Shown one piece after another: positions 53,782 through 63,197 of a stretch of 64,000 nt of DNA. The notes beneath the pieces are model-generated. The model saw only the letters and a program-made list of their open reading frames with translations. It had not been told where the DNA came from and searched no databases. Within the stretch, counting starts at the first letter, position 1. Each line of letters begins with the position of its first letter. The translations under genes were made by a program, and so were the position numbers. The DNA lies in NCBI GenBank assembly GCA_947385085.1, contig CANDJN010000005.1:15340-79339 (forward strand), given 5' to 3'. Origin of the DNA: an uncultured Erysipelotrichaceae bacterium. Lineage in GTDB: Bacteria; Bacillota_I; Bacilli_A; Erysipelotrichales; Erysipelotrichaceae.

Positions 53782-54423
53782 CTATATGCGTGAGGAATTC
53801 CGATAAAGAAGATAAGAATATCCGTTGGGTATGATTACAATCCATAGGATCCAGACGCTAAGGATAGTAAATTTAAACGGACAAAGTGAAAGCAGGCATA
53901 AAACGATGCCGCTATAAAACCATATTCTGCCGGCAATGCGATGAGTTTTACGCCATATTGTGTCATCGTTCAGCGTCCATGGGTTGCGGATGCCGATGAA
54001 ATAATTGGGGCGGATGCGCGGCATGACATTGCCAAAGACAGCGATTACCACACCGATGCTGAATATGATTAATGTCGATATATTGGTGCTTCCCGGCCGC
54101 CAGGCTTCAACGTTTGTCACCATGCAGCATACCCATAACAATAACGCCGTTATAATACGCAATGTTGTGATACTGGAGGCAAACTTGTCATAATTGCTTT
54201 GCCTGGGATCCATGCGTCGACAAAGACATATAAGAATATCCACAAATGGTATAATCAAGGGGACAATGAGTAAAAGCCATCGTGGCCCATAACCATCCAC
54301 AAGGTCATTGCGATTCCAATGGATAGCGATATCCTGATTGCTTTGTTTCAGCAGGACACCACCGATGATCAACGCACTCAGTGTAAGCAGGAAAATCGTT
54401 ATTTCCGTTTTATGCCGCATCAT
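53782..54423 (-). CDS. sdpI: SdpI family immunity-type membrane protein
   Basis: A 213-aa protein: N-terminal DUF1648 (SNQDIAIHWNRNDLVDGYGP, residues 27-46) and an SdpI domain with YFIGIRNPWTLNDDTIWRKT (about 139-158), with six hydrophobic helices. In Bacillus, SdpI protects against the SdpC toxin and sequesters SdpR. The start overlaps the sdpR stop (ATGA) with AAAGGAG upstream. No sdpC toxin is visible, so its role may be immunity to foreign toxin or wider envelope stress. Confidence 0.9.
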   Translation of the reverse strand: MMRHKTEITIFLLTLSALIIGGVLLKQSNQDIAIHWNRNDLVDGYGPRWLLLIVPLIIPFVDILICLCRRMDPRQSNYDKFASSITTLRIITALLLWVCCMVTNVEAWRPGSTNISTLIIFSIGVVIAVFGNVMPRIRPNYFIGIRNPWTLNDDTIWRKTHRIAGRIWFYSGIVLCLLSLCPFKFTILSVWILWIVIIPNGYSYLLYRNSSRI

Positions 54424-54692
54424 TTTGACTCCTTTCTGGTAAGGGATGAAATCCAATGAATAATTTCATCCAATACGCTCGTATTCAATTCATAATAAAT
54501 GTATTTGCCACGTCGCTCATCCAAAATGAGTCCGGCTTTTTTCAGCACTGCAAGATGATGAGAAATCGTCGCATCACTGGTTTGAAATTGATCGGCGATC
54601 TGGCCGGCATGGAGTTCTCCTTCCTGCAGCAGGGAAATAATCGCTCTGCGGGTGGGGTCGCTCAAGGCCTGAAAGGTATTCTGTAATTTCAC
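54420..54692 (-). CDS. sdpR: ArsR/SdpR-type autorepressor
   Basis: A 90-aa winged-helix repressor. Seen: ALSDPTRRAIISLLQEGELH, IADQFQTSDATISHHLAVLK and ERRGKYIYYELNTSVLDEII. No metal-binding cysteines, as expected of SdpR rather than ArsR. Start GTG 54692 with GAGGAGG 7 bases upstream. First gene of the sdpR-sdpI-ABC operon. Confidence 0.9.
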   Translation of the reverse strand: MKLQNTFQALSDPTRRAIISLLQEGELHAGQIADQFQTSDATISHHLAVLKKAGLILDERRGKYIYYELNTSVLDEIIHWISSLTRKESK

Positions 54693-54728
54693 TGCTTTGC
54701 CTCCTCATTTTGATGATGATCTAAATAT

Positions 54729-54774
54729 ATTATATTCAATGTGCTGCAAATGTCAAAACATTTTGATAGCTATC
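54729..54774 (-). promoter_or_regulatory. sdpR promoter and palindromic operator
   Basis: On the minus strand: TTGACA (54756-54751), 16-bp spacer, TATAAT (54734-54729). GATAGCTATC at 54765-54774 is a perfect palindrome just upstream of the -35 box, a candidate operator site. Confidence 0.7.
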
Positions 54775-54881
54775 GAAACGTTATGGGCAGTTTCTATGAA
54801 ATTACATATGGTACTATTTGAATAAGTGTGTTAAAATATAAAAATAGAATGATGAAAATAAAGTAATTTGGAGGGGTCTTC

Positions 54882-55943
54882 ATGAACCAGAATAACCAAT
54901 ATGATCCTTTTGGACAAACGCCTCAGAATCCTTATGAAGGGGATCCTCGCTATCGCGATAACTCATATGGACAAGATCCATATGGCAGTCCGTCTCAGTC
55001 TTATCAGCAGAATCAATACAACCTCCAGGAAGAGGCTTATCGTCCCTATGAACAGGAAGAAACGACCGGACGAAATCCGTATGTGCGCGAACGCAGCGAT
55101 CCGTTTTATGACGGCGCTTATGTGAATGGACAAAAAGAACCGGAGGAAGAAAAGAAAAAGCATCGTTTTCTTTTTTGGTTAATTTTCCTCTTGGCTTTGT
55201 TGGTATTCCTGTATTCCGCTTTCCAATTATTTAAAATCTTTAAAGCAAATTGGGATGAGCGCAGGGAAAAGGATCGTATCATTGAGATTGGTAATATTCC
55301 CGATGATCCAGAGGGTGCTTTCAAGATCAATTGGGAAGGCTTGCGTGCGGTAAATGATCAGATCAAAGCGTGGATTATTGTACCGGATACAAATATTTCT
55401 TATCCGATCGTGCAGACCACCGATAATGAATATTATTTGAGTCACACGTTCAGTAAGGATGAAAACTACGCCGGTGCGGTCTTTATCGACTATCAAAACA
55501 AACCGGATTTCTCTGATAACAATACGTTTATTTACGGTCACAATGTTAAGCATGAAACGATGTTCTCGCAGTTAGAGAAATTTATGGATAAAGACTTTTT
55601 TGACCAGCATAAATATGTATATATTTTTACACCGGAACAAAACTACAAATGTGAAGTAATTTCTTTTCATTCCACATATGACGGCTCTCCGGCTTATCGC
55701 TTTGGCATCATGGATACCAAGACATGGAAGGATTACATCAGTCTGGTTACAGCGCCCGATTTGAACGGTCATGTGAGAAGTGATGTAACAATGGGTGAGA
55801 GTGATCGCATGGCAACGCTGTCAACCTGTTCCTTTGAGGTCAATGATGCCCCCAGTGAACGGCGCTACTTGATGCATTTGAAGCTGGTGCCGTGGATCGG
55901 CAGCTACCAACAGGATCAGGGACAGGGTCCAAGCAGTAAATAG
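54882..55943 (+). CDS. srtB: Class B sortase
   Basis: A 353-aa membrane-anchored transpeptidase. Seen: an 85-residue cytoplasmic N-terminus rich in Asn, Gln, Tyr and Pro, a TM helix FLFWLIFLLALLVFLYSAF (about 90-108), then the catalytic domain with His in IYGHNVKHETMF (about residue 221), Cys in ATLSTCSFEV (316) and Arg in SERRYLMHLKL (about 327). The long Gln/Asn-rich cytoplasmic tail is uncommon. No sorted substrate gene is visible nearby. AGGGG precedes ATG. Confidence 0.92.
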   Translation: MNQNNQYDPFGQTPQNPYEGDPRYRDNSYGQDPYGSPSQSYQQNQYNLQEEAYRPYEQEETTGRNPYVRERSDPFYDGAYVNGQKEPEEEKKKHRFLFWLIFLLALLVFLYSAFQLFKIFKANWDERREKDRIIEIGNIPDDPEGAFKINWEGLRAVNDQIKAWIIVPDTNISYPIVQTTDNEYYLSHTFSKDENYAGAVFIDYQNKPDFSDNNTFIYGHNVKHETMFSQLEKFMDKDFFDQHKYVYIFTPEQNYKCEVISFHSTYDGSPAYRFGIMDTKTWKDYISLVTAPDLNGHVRSDVTMGESDRMATLSTCSFEVNDAPSERRYLMHLKLVPWIGSYQQDQGQGPSSK

Positions 55944-56055
55944 CTTCATTTCAATATGCGGATTCACAAGAGTCCGCTTTTTTAATGATAAGGAACAGGG
56001 TAAATACGACATTTTTTGGTGGGAAAGGCATATATATTTATGGGGTGATGCTGCT

Positions 56056-57141
56056 ATGTTTTCCAAGAAATGCCGGTTATTGACTTGTGAAATATTGACA
56101 TTGGTAGTCATAGGTGTGATCATGATTGCATCATCCTCGCGCGTTTGGGCAGAAGCGAAGTTTCAGGATCCGATGTATTTCATGAAACGACAGCTTGTGT
56201 TTGCGCTCATCGGCTGTTTTGTGATGTATGGAGCCAGCCGTTTAAACCTTGAGCGAATTCGCCCGCATGTAAAAAAAATCTTTTTGTTTTGTACAGCGGC
56301 ACTGATACTGGTGCTCATACCGGGACTTGGCGTTTCACGCAACGGCTCTCGCAGCTGGTTTGGGGTTGGCAGTTTTTTGATTCAACCGTCAGAATTCTTT
56401 AAAATAGCGGTGATTCTGTATGTATCGGATTATTTATCTAAACGCTATCGGGTGAAAAAATTCAAGAATGATTTATTGTTTCCGGCGTTTTTAACGATGC
56501 TGGGCTTTGGATTAATCCTATTACAGCCGGATTTTGGCAGTGGTATCGTCATGGTGTGCAGTATCGTGGTGATCGTATTGGCTGCGGATGCGCCGATCAA
56601 GTACTTTACCCGTGTAGGAATGATGGGAGCGGCTGGCTTGGGTGGATTAATCCTATCGGCTCCGTATCGCTTGGCAAGAATCACATCTTTCATTGATCCA
56701 TGGAGTGATCCGTTAGGCGCAGGCTTTCAGATCATTCAATCGTTGTTTGCCATTGCCCCGGGTGGTATACTAGGGGTTGGCTTTGATCAAAGCATGCAGA
56801 AGCATTTCTATTTGCCGGAGCCGCAGACGGATTTTATCTTTGCGATATTCGCAGAAGAATTTGGCTTTATCGGCTGCGTATTGTTAATCGGCCTGTTTTT
56901 GCTGGTGATTTATGAAGGGGTAAAAATTGCGATATCGTGTCATGACAGCTTTTTATGCTACACGGCGATTGGCTTGATTTCCTTGTTTGCGATTCAAGTG
57001 ATGATTAATCTGGGCGTTGTTGTAGGACTGTTTCCAGTAACCGGAATTACACTGCCTTTTATCTCATATGGGGGCAGCTCGCTGTTAGTTATGATGGGCT
57101 CGATGGGATTGCTTATGAGTATTGCCAACAGCAGCGAATAA
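56056..57141 (+). CDS. ftsW: FtsW/RodA/SpoVE family glycosyltransferase
   Basis: A 361-aa polytopic SEDS peptidoglycan polymerase. Seen: GSRSWFGVGSFLIQPSEFFK, LLQPDFGSGIVMVC, RLARITSFIDPWSDP, LPEPQTDFIFAIFAEEFGFI and LFPVTGITLPFISYGGSSL. About ten TM helices. Its place before murG and murB favours the divisome or SpoVE role over RodA. GGGGTGATG precedes ATG. Confidence 0.92.
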   Translation: MFSKKCRLLTCEILTLVVIGVIMIASSSRVWAEAKFQDPMYFMKRQLVFALIGCFVMYGASRLNLERIRPHVKKIFLFCTAALILVLIPGLGVSRNGSRSWFGVGSFLIQPSEFFKIAVILYVSDYLSKRYRVKKFKNDLLFPAFLTMLGFGLILLQPDFGSGIVMVCSIVVIVLAADAPIKYFTRVGMMGAAGLGGLILSAPYRLARITSFIDPWSDPLGAGFQIIQSLFAIAPGGILGVGFDQSMQKHFYLPEPQTDFIFAIFAEEFGFIGCVLLIGLFLLVIYEGVKIAISCHDSFLCYTAIGLISLFAIQVMINLGVVVGLFPVTGITLPFISYGGSSLLVMMGSMGLLMSIANSSE

Positions 57142-57229
57142 AAATGATCGGGGATGGAATGATAACGGATGAAAAAGACTATCCTTAAGCGGGTAAATCA
57201 TGGTATAATAAAAAATAAGGAGTGAACAC

Positions 57230-58306
57230 ATGAAACTGTTGATTGCGACCGGTGGTACCGGCGGGCATATTTATCCGGCAATGGCGCTGGCGGAAGCAGC
57301 CAAGCAGCGGTATGCGGATTTGGAATTGCTTTTTATCGGCAATGATGATCGCATGGAAGCAACGCTCATCCCTAAGGCGGGATATGCGTTTCGTTCGCTT
57401 CATACAAGCGGCTTGAGCGGTAATCTTGTACAAAAAGTTGAAGCGATTGGGCAGATGTTAAAAGCCAAGCATCAGGCGGCTAAAATCATTAAGTCATGGC
57501 AGCCGGATGTGGTGATGGGATTTGGCGGTTACGTTAGCGCTCCTGTCATTTTGGCGGCGCACAGTCTGCATATACCGACATTGATACACGAACAGAATTC
57601 CGTTGCCGGTGCCAGTAATAAACTAGCGGCTCATTATGCGGATGGCATCGTTGTTTGTTATGAACGGCTGTTGGAAACCTTTGACCCGAAAAAAACAAGA
57701 TTATTGGGTAATCCGCGCGCAACCAGCGCTCTTCAGGTTCCCTTCAACCGTGAATATTTTCGCTCTCTTCACTTAAGGGAGGATAAACCATTGATTCTAG
57801 TGGTGATGGGTTCTTTGGGCTCCACCAGCATCAATGAAATCATGTGTGATGCCTTGCCTAAGGTGAAAAATGACGCACAGATTTTGTTTGTCTGCGGCAA
57901 GAACAACATGGAAACAGTGAAAAAAATGCTGCCGGAAAAGCATCGGCTTCATGTAGTGGAATATGTTTCGCAGCTAGAGATCATGGAAAAGGTGGATCTT
58001 ATCATCTGCCGTGCCGGAGCGACAACCGCTGCGGAAATTACCGCACTGGGAACACCGGCTATTCTAATTCCTTCTCCTTATGTTGCCCATAATCATCAGT
58101 ACTATAATGCACAGGTGCTATGTGAACATAAGGCAGCCTTCATGATTGAAGAAAAAAATTTAAACAGTGATTCGCTGAATGCTAAAATTCAGCTGATCAG
58201 TGAAAATAAGGCTTTACAAAAGCAAATGCGGGAAGCATCCAAGCAGCTTGGCTTTCCTAATGCCAGTGAAGATATTCTAAACTGGATTGATGAAATGAAA
58301 AGGTGA
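57230..58306 (+). CDS. murG: MurG, UDP-GlcNAc:lipid I transferase
   Basis: A 358-aa glycosyltransferase that makes lipid II at the inner leaflet. Seen: IATGGTGGHIYPAMALAEAA (residues 4-23), GFGGYVSAPV, HEQNSVAGASNKLAA, GSLGSTSINE, and CRAGATTAAEITALGTPAI with IPSPYVAHNHQYYNA. Complete. Preceded by AAGGAGTG; upstream TATAAT-like bases lie at 57202-57207. Confidence 0.95.
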   Translation: MKLLIATGGTGGHIYPAMALAEAAKQRYADLELLFIGNDDRMEATLIPKAGYAFRSLHTSGLSGNLVQKVEAIGQMLKAKHQAAKIIKSWQPDVVMGFGGYVSAPVILAAHSLHIPTLIHEQNSVAGASNKLAAHYADGIVVCYERLLETFDPKKTRLLGNPRATSALQVPFNREYFRSLHLREDKPLILVVMGSLGSTSINEIMCDALPKVKNDAQILFVCGKNNMETVKKMLPEKHRLHVVEYVSQLEIMEKVDLIICRAGATTAAEITALGTPAILIPSPYVAHNHQYYNAQVLCEHKAAFMIEEKNLNSDSLNAKIQLISENKALQKQMREASKQLGFPNASEDILNWIDEMKR

Positions 58307-58311
58307 AATCA

Positions 58312-59214
58312 ATGAATTTGGAAAAAAGATTCTCTGCCTATGGTGATGTGAAATGCGACGAATCCTTGGCAAAACATACAACGTTTCAGGTCGGCGGCAG
58401 CTGTCGATATTTTGTCTATCCGAAAAATGAAATGTGTTTAATGGAAATATTGAAAATATGTCAAAGCGAACAGGTGCCGTATAAAATATTCGGACGAGGC
58501 AGTAACCTATTGTGCAGCGATGATCCTTATGAGGGAATTGTACTCTGTCTGGAACGTTATATGAGCGATTTCTACTTTGAGGATGACGGCGTTTGTGTGG
58601 CGCAGGCCGGATGCAGTATTATTTTATTGGCGCATGAGGCGATGAGACGCTCACTCAGCGGCTTGGAATTTGCCAGTGGCATTCCGGGTACATTGGGCGG
58701 TGCGATCTTTATGAATGCCGGCGCGTATCGCAGCGCCATCAGTGATGTCTTACAAAGTGTCTTTGTCTTGAAAGAAGGAGAATGCGTCTGGATGGATGTC
58801 CAGCAGCTTGATTATGATTATCGTCATTCACGCTTTCAAAGCGAACCGGATTGGATCATTCTAGGCGGACGATTACAATTACAGCCTGGTGATCAAAAGG
58901 AAATCAGTGATTGCATGGATTCTCGCCGCAAGCGGCGAATGAGCACACAACCGTTGGATAAGCCTTGTGCCGGCAGTATGTTTCGCAATCCGGAAAATGC
59001 CCAGGCATGGGAGCTGATCGAAAAAATCGGCTATCGCGGAAAACGAGTGGGCGGTGCGATGGTATCCGAAAAGCATGCGAATTTTATTGTTAATGAAGAC
59101 CATGCCAAAGCAGCGGATATCGCCGCATTGGTTAAGGAAATTCAACAGAACGTAAGGGAACAATTTGGAATTGAATTGCGTACGGAAGTGGAGCGGTTTA
59201 ATTGGAAGATTTAA
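58312..59214 (+). CDS. murB: MurB, UDP-N-acetylenolpyruvoylglucosamine reductase
   Basis: A 300-aa FAD enzyme that makes UDP-MurNAc. Seen: HTTFQVGGSCRYFVYPKN, GRGSNLLCSD, LEFASGIPGTLGGAIFMNAG, YRHSRFQ, and CAGSMFRNPENAQAWELIEK. It starts 5 bases after murG; ATG 58312 has AAAGGTG at 7 bases, while an in-frame GTG at 58303 overlaps the murG stop. Confidence 0.95.
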   Translation: MNLEKRFSAYGDVKCDESLAKHTTFQVGGSCRYFVYPKNEMCLMEILKICQSEQVPYKIFGRGSNLLCSDDPYEGIVLCLERYMSDFYFEDDGVCVAQAGCSIILLAHEAMRRSLSGLEFASGIPGTLGGAIFMNAGAYRSAISDVLQSVFVLKEGECVWMDVQQLDYDYRHSRFQSEPDWIILGGRLQLQPGDQKEISDCMDSRRKRRMSTQPLDKPCAGSMFRNPENAQAWELIEKIGYRGKRVGGAMVSEKHANFIVNEDHAKAADIAALVKEIQQNVREQFGIELRTEVERFNWKI

Positions 59215-59993
59215 AGGATATTCTGTATGATGATGTAGAACAGAAATTCATCGAATTACAGGATCGCAAGAAAAAGCGAAAGGTGCGATGGCGCAGAGTG
59301 AAGATTTTAGTAAGCTTTACGCTGTTAATCGTCGGTACGTTTTATTTTGCTTCGGATTACTCAAAGGTAAAATCTTTGAGTATTTCGGGGAATACATATT
59401 ACAGTGATGAGGATATATTAAAGATGGCTAAGTTGTCTTATCGCACTCGCTATGTGATTATGCCTAAATTTCTGATCACCTGGAATTTGGAACAGCATGA
59501 ATTGATTGACAGTGTGGATGTGATCAAGAACTGGCAGGGTGCGATTCAGCTCGAAATCCATGAAAAAAAGATTTTGGGTAGCATTCGTGATGAAAAAGGG
59601 AATGCGTATATCATCGTATGCAATCAGGAAAAGGAACCCTTTGAGAAAATCGCAGTGGACAAAGAACATCTCTCGGTTTTGGCAAATTACCCGGTTTTGG
59701 GTGATTTCGATGATGAAAATATGCAGAAGCTGGCAGACGCCTTTAATGTCAAAAAAAGAGAAGTCAGTGAGGATTACATTGCGATGATTTCAGAAATTCA
59801 GCCTTACAAACGCAGCTATGATGCGCATATGGTGAAATTGGTAATGCAGGATGGCAATACGCTGTATTCCTCCTATGATGGCATTCCACTGTTGAATGAT
59901 TATAAGCAGGTATTGCGTTCATCCGGTAAATCCCATGTTTGCATGGAACTGGATGAAACCAATGCGAGCATATATGAACAACCGTGTCAATAA
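59202..59993 (+). CDS. divIB: Cell division protein DivIB/FtsQ
   Basis: A 263-aa single-pass divisome protein. Seen: basic cytoplasmic N-terminus (RKKKRKVRWRRVKI, about 24-37), one TM helix (ILVSFTLLIVGTFYFASD, about 37-54), POTRA domain from VKSLSISGNTYYSDEDILKM, and the beta domain with IQLEIHEKKILGSIRDEKG. Start is TTG 59202, overlapping murB by 13 bases with GGAG upstream. Confidence 0.92.
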   Translation: MEDLKDILYDDVEQKFIELQDRKKKRKVRWRRVKILVSFTLLIVGTFYFASDYSKVKSLSISGNTYYSDEDILKMAKLSYRTRYVIMPKFLITWNLEQHELIDSVDVIKNWQGAIQLEIHEKKILGSIRDEKGNAYIIVCNQEKEPFEKIAVDKEHLSVLANYPVLGDFDDENMQKLADAFNVKKREVSEDYIAMISEIQPYKRSYDAHMVKLVMQDGNTLYSSYDGIPLLNDYKQVLRSSGKSHVCMELDETNASIYEQPCQ

Positions 59994-60002
59994 AAAGGAA
60001 AT

Positions 60003-60031
60003 TTGCTTTCCGATCAAGAACTTAGTATAAT
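60003..60031 (+). promoter_or_regulatory. Promoter of yloU-fakA
   Basis: TTGCTT 60003-60008, 17-bp spacer, TATAAT 60026-60031; CAGGAGG ahead of ATG 60055. Confidence 0.65.
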
Positions 60032-60054
60032 ATTAAAGATACAGGAGGTAACTT

Positions 60055-60414
60055 ATGGCAATCTCAAGAAGTACGCAATACGGAAATATCAATATTTCAA
60101 TTGAAGCGATCGCATCGTTGGCCGGCGGTTTGGTCAGCGAATGCTACGGCGTTGTCGGTATGGCTTCACAAAAGATGGTGAAGGATGGTATTGCAGAGTT
60201 ATTAAAGAAGGAAAATTATTCTCGCGGTGTTGTCGTGCGTGAAAAAGACGGGCAGCTGGAACTGGATTTATATATTATTGTATCTCACGGAATTAAAATT
60301 TCGGAGGTCGTCAATGAAGTACAAAAGAAAGTGAAATATATGATGGAAAAATCTCTGGAGCTTGATTTTAATGTGATCAATGTTTATGTCCAGGGTGTCA
60401 AGGCCATGAAGTAG
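60055..60414 (+). CDS. Asp23/Gls24 family protein (YloU-like)
   Basis: A 119-aa protein of the Asp23 envelope-stress family. Seen: GNINISIEAIASLAGGLVSE, CYGVVGMASQ and DLYIIVSHGIKISEVVNEVQ. It precedes fakA by 5 bp, the conserved yloU-yloV order of Bacillota. No membrane segment; family members act at the membrane through partners. Confidence 0.92.
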   Translation: MAISRSTQYGNINISIEAIASLAGGLVSECYGVVGMASQKMVKDGIAELLKKENYSRGVVVREKDGQLELDLYIIVSHGIKISEVVNEVQKKVKYMMEKSLELDFNVINVYVQGVKAMK

Positions 60415-60419
60415 AGGGT

Positions 60420-62063
60420 ATGACCATGAATACGATCAATGGGACTTTAATGAAACAGATGCTGGAAAGCGGTGCCAATCATTTGACAAACCATTTTCCG
60501 GAAATTGATGCACTGAATGTTTTTCCGGTTCCTGATGGAGATACTGGAACCAATATGTCTTTGACATTTAATGCCGGAGTGAAGGAAGCTTTGGCATGCA
60601 ACAGTGAAAACGTATGTGATATTGCCAAGGTGTTGTCTAAGGGCTTGTTAATGGGAGCACGCGGCAATTCGGGCGTTATTACTTCTCAGATTTTCCGCGG
60701 CTTGGCACAGGGCGTAGATGGCATGAATGAAATCAATGGCTTTCAGCTTGCGAATGCACTGGTCAACGGTTCACGGGTTGCCTATAAGGCGGTAATGCGG
60801 CCGGTAGAAGGAACAATTTTAACGGTTGTGCGCGAGGCTGCCGATTATACGTATGCTTATGCTTCAGAAAATGCGGATGTGACCTGTGCTGATGTTATGG
60901 ATAAAATGGTGGAGGAAGCGATTGCCTCCTTGAAGCGCACACCGGAATTATTGCCGGTATTGAAGGAAGTCGGAGTTGTTGACAGCGGTGGGGCTGGCTT
61001 GGTAACAATTTTACAGGGTTTCGCTGCCGCTTTAAAAGGAGAGCCTGTTGCCCTCAGCGATGCGCAAGAAAGCAAGGAAGCGGTTGGCGCAGCACTGGAG
61101 AGTGAAGAATTCGGCTATTGTACGGAATTTATCGTGCGCTTGAATGAAGCAGCGCAAACGGATTTTGAAGAAAATGATCTGCGCGATGCTTTGGCGGAAA
61201 TCGGCAATTCCATCGTATGCGTTCAGGATGAAGATATTGTGAAGGTTCATGTCCATACGTTAACCCCCGGTGTAGCGTTAAAACTGGGACAGCAGTACGG
61301 TGATTTTGTAAAATTGAAGATTGAAAATATGCAGGAGCAGCATGAGAATATCATGACGCAGACGACAAAAGAAGATATTGATGAATCGACAGAAGAAAAA
61401 CCGCGTAAGCCGTATGCGATCATCACTGTCGCAGCCGGTGAGGGCTTGGCAGAGATGTTCAAGGAATTGCGCGTGGACGGCGTGATCAGCGGTGGTCAAA
61501 CGATGAATCCAAGTACCGAAGATTTTGTTGAGGCAATTAAAAAGGTCAATGCGGAAAATATTTTCCTGCTTCCGAATAACTCCAACATTATTTTGGCGGC
61601 ACAGCAGGCAGCTGCAGTATTGGAAGATGAGCATATTTATGTCATACCATCCAAAACGATCCCTCAGGGCTTATGTGCTTGTATTATGTTTAATCCGGAT
61701 ATGAATCCCGATACTAATGTTGCGGAGATGAACGACGCGATCACCTTGGTAAAAACAGGGCAGGTCACCTATGCCATTAAGGATACGACCTTTGAAGGCT
61801 TAGCCATTCAAGCAGGTGATTACATGGGAATCAAGGAAAAGGATATTGTCGTAGCGTTAAAGGATAAAATGGAAGCGACCAAGCAGCTCATTGATTCAAT
61901 GGTTGATGAGGACAGCGAAATCGTAACATTGATCTATGGTGAGGATATTGAAGAAGCAGAAGCACAGGAGATCTGTGATTATATTGTGGACCGCTATGAT
62001 ATTGAAGTGGAAGTGAATGATGGCGGACAGCCTGTTTATTCCTTCATTATCGGTGTAGAATAA
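60420..62063 (+). CDS. fakA: Fatty acid kinase A / DAK-DegV type protein (YloV-like)
   Basis: A 547-aa protein: N-terminal Dak2 kinase domain (residues 5-200; DALNVFPVPDGDTGTNMSLT, MGARGNSGVITSQIFRG, VVDSGGAGLVTILQG), then the FakA middle and C-terminal domains (about 310-547). FakA phosphorylates fatty acids bound by FakB proteins for phospholipid synthesis; no fakB is in the window. GTAGAGGGTATGACC gives a weak ribosome site; translation is likely coupled to yloU. Confidence 0.92.
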   Translation: MTMNTINGTLMKQMLESGANHLTNHFPEIDALNVFPVPDGDTGTNMSLTFNAGVKEALACNSENVCDIAKVLSKGLLMGARGNSGVITSQIFRGLAQGVDGMNEINGFQLANALVNGSRVAYKAVMRPVEGTILTVVREAADYTYAYASENADVTCADVMDKMVEEAIASLKRTPELLPVLKEVGVVDSGGAGLVTILQGFAAALKGEPVALSDAQESKEAVGAALESEEFGYCTEFIVRLNEAAQTDFEENDLRDALAEIGNSIVCVQDEDIVKVHVHTLTPGVALKLGQQYGDFVKLKIENMQEQHENIMTQTTKEDIDESTEEKPRKPYAIITVAAGEGLAEMFKELRVDGVISGGQTMNPSTEDFVEAIKKVNAENIFLLPNNSNIILAAQQAAAVLEDEHIYVIPSKTIPQGLCACIMFNPDMNPDTNVAEMNDAITLVKTGQVTYAIKDTTFEGLAIQAGDYMGIKEKDIVVALKDKMEATKQLIDSMVDEDSEIVTLIYGEDIEEAEAQEICDYIVDRYDIEVEVNDGGQPVYSFIIGVE

Positions 62064-62071
62064 CATTTTAT

Positions 62072-62097
62072 AAAAAGTCTGATTGTTCAGACTTTTT
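62072..62097. terminator. Bidirectional terminator after fakA
   Basis: AAAAAGTCTGA (62072-62082), loop TTGT, TCAGACTTTTT (62087-62097): perfect 11-bp stem. Confidence 0.85.
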
Positions 62098-62190
62098 ATT
62101 TACAGGATAAAATGCTATTGATAAAGCATTGATAAGGGGACGAATAAATATTCTGAGTTGAAACAAGGTGCTAAAAAGAAACAATACTTA

Positions 62191-62248
62191 TGTTCTCAAA
62201 TGGGAACACTTATTGATTGATCGCCTACATTGTTCTATAATGGGAACA
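62191..62248 (+). promoter_or_regulatory. HAD/ispD promoter with two TGTTC-N8-GAACA operators
   Basis: TGTTCTCAAATGGGAACA (62191-62208) and TGTTCTATAATGGGAACA (62231-62248) differ at two positions and are exactly 40 bp apart. The second contains the -10 TATAAT (62236-62241), whose -35 TTGATT (62213-62218) is 17 bp upstream. The regulator is unknown. A leader of about 155 bases follows. Confidence 0.75.
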
Positions 62249-62406
62249 AAATAGATGCCGGATAAGAAATGTGGAGATGAATTTCATGTAAATAAATTTT
62301 GTATCACGGAATTGACATGAAGCAGGCATTTAATCGGATTTGAAGATAGAATATTATGAAGGGCATAATGGAAAGAACTTTTATGTTGATGAAGTGAGGT
62401 ATTACG

Positions 62407-63177
62407 ATGATAAAAGCTGTTTTCTTCGATATGGATGGTACATTGCTTTCACATCAAAGCGGAGCTGTTCCAACAAGTACCAAAGCGGCTCTGATGAATT
62501 TGAAACAATGCGGCATAAAGATTTTTGCGGCTACCGGACGGCATATGATGGAACTGAAAGAATTGGCGGTGGATGATCTGCCTTTCGACGGCTTTGTTAC
62601 ATTGAATGGTCAGATTTGTTTGAATGAAACAAGAGAGCTCTTATATGATTCGCCCATTGATTATGCTGATGTGAAAACAATGGTAACCTGTTTTGAACAA
62701 CAAGACATTCCCATTATGATTATAGAGTCTAACAATATGTATATCAATTTTGTGAATCAAGCGGTTCGTGATGCACAAAAGGCAATTTCAACTGCGGTGC
62801 CGCCATGCGCTAATTATCATGGTGACAAGGTTTATCAATTCATTGTATTTGATAAAAAAACGCAGGTTCAACATCTTATCAATCAGTTAACAAGCTGTAA
62901 AATCAATGAATGGAATGCTTATGCATTTGATGTGATACCGCAAAAAGGCGGCAAGGTTACCGGAATTAAGGAAATGCTGAAGCACTATCATATCAAGCAA
63001 AATGAAATTATGGCCTTTGGGGATGGTGATAATGATATAGATATGTTACAGTATGCAAGTATCGGTGTAGCGATGGGGAATGCGGATAAGGATGTTCAAA
63101 AACATGCGGATTATGTGACGGATGGTGTTAATCATGATGGCATTGTGCATGCATTACAATACTTCAAGCTCATATAA
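62407..63177 (+). CDS. HAD superfamily Cof-type phosphatase
   Basis: A 256-aa class IIB HAD hydrolase. Seen: FFDMDGTLLSHQSG (nucleophile Asp near residue 8), FAATGRHMMELKEL (motif II), KGGKVTGIKEML (motif III Lys) and MAFGDGDNDIDMLQYASIG (motif IV). Substrates of such enzymes are usually sugar phosphates or nucleotides. GAGGTATTACG precedes ATG. Shares the operator-bearing promoter with ispD. Confidence 0.9.
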   Translation: MIKAVFFDMDGTLLSHQSGAVPTSTKAALMNLKQCGIKIFAATGRHMMELKELAVDDLPFDGFVTLNGQICLNETRELLYDSPIDYADVKTMVTCFEQQDIPIMIIESNNMYINFVNQAVRDAQKAISTAVPPCANYHGDKVYQFIVFDKKTQVQHLINQLTSCKINEWNAYAFDVIPQKGGKVTGIKEMLKHYHIKQNEIMAFGDGDNDIDMLQYASIGVAMGNADKDVQKHADYVTDGVNHDGIVHALQYFKLI

Positions 63178-63197
63178 TCTGTGATAAATGAATAGGA

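Noticed and set aside
62340..62576. 78-codon frame overlapping the HAD phosphatase start
   Set aside because: Would need a TTG start with no ribosome site, and most of it lies within the HAD gene in another frame.
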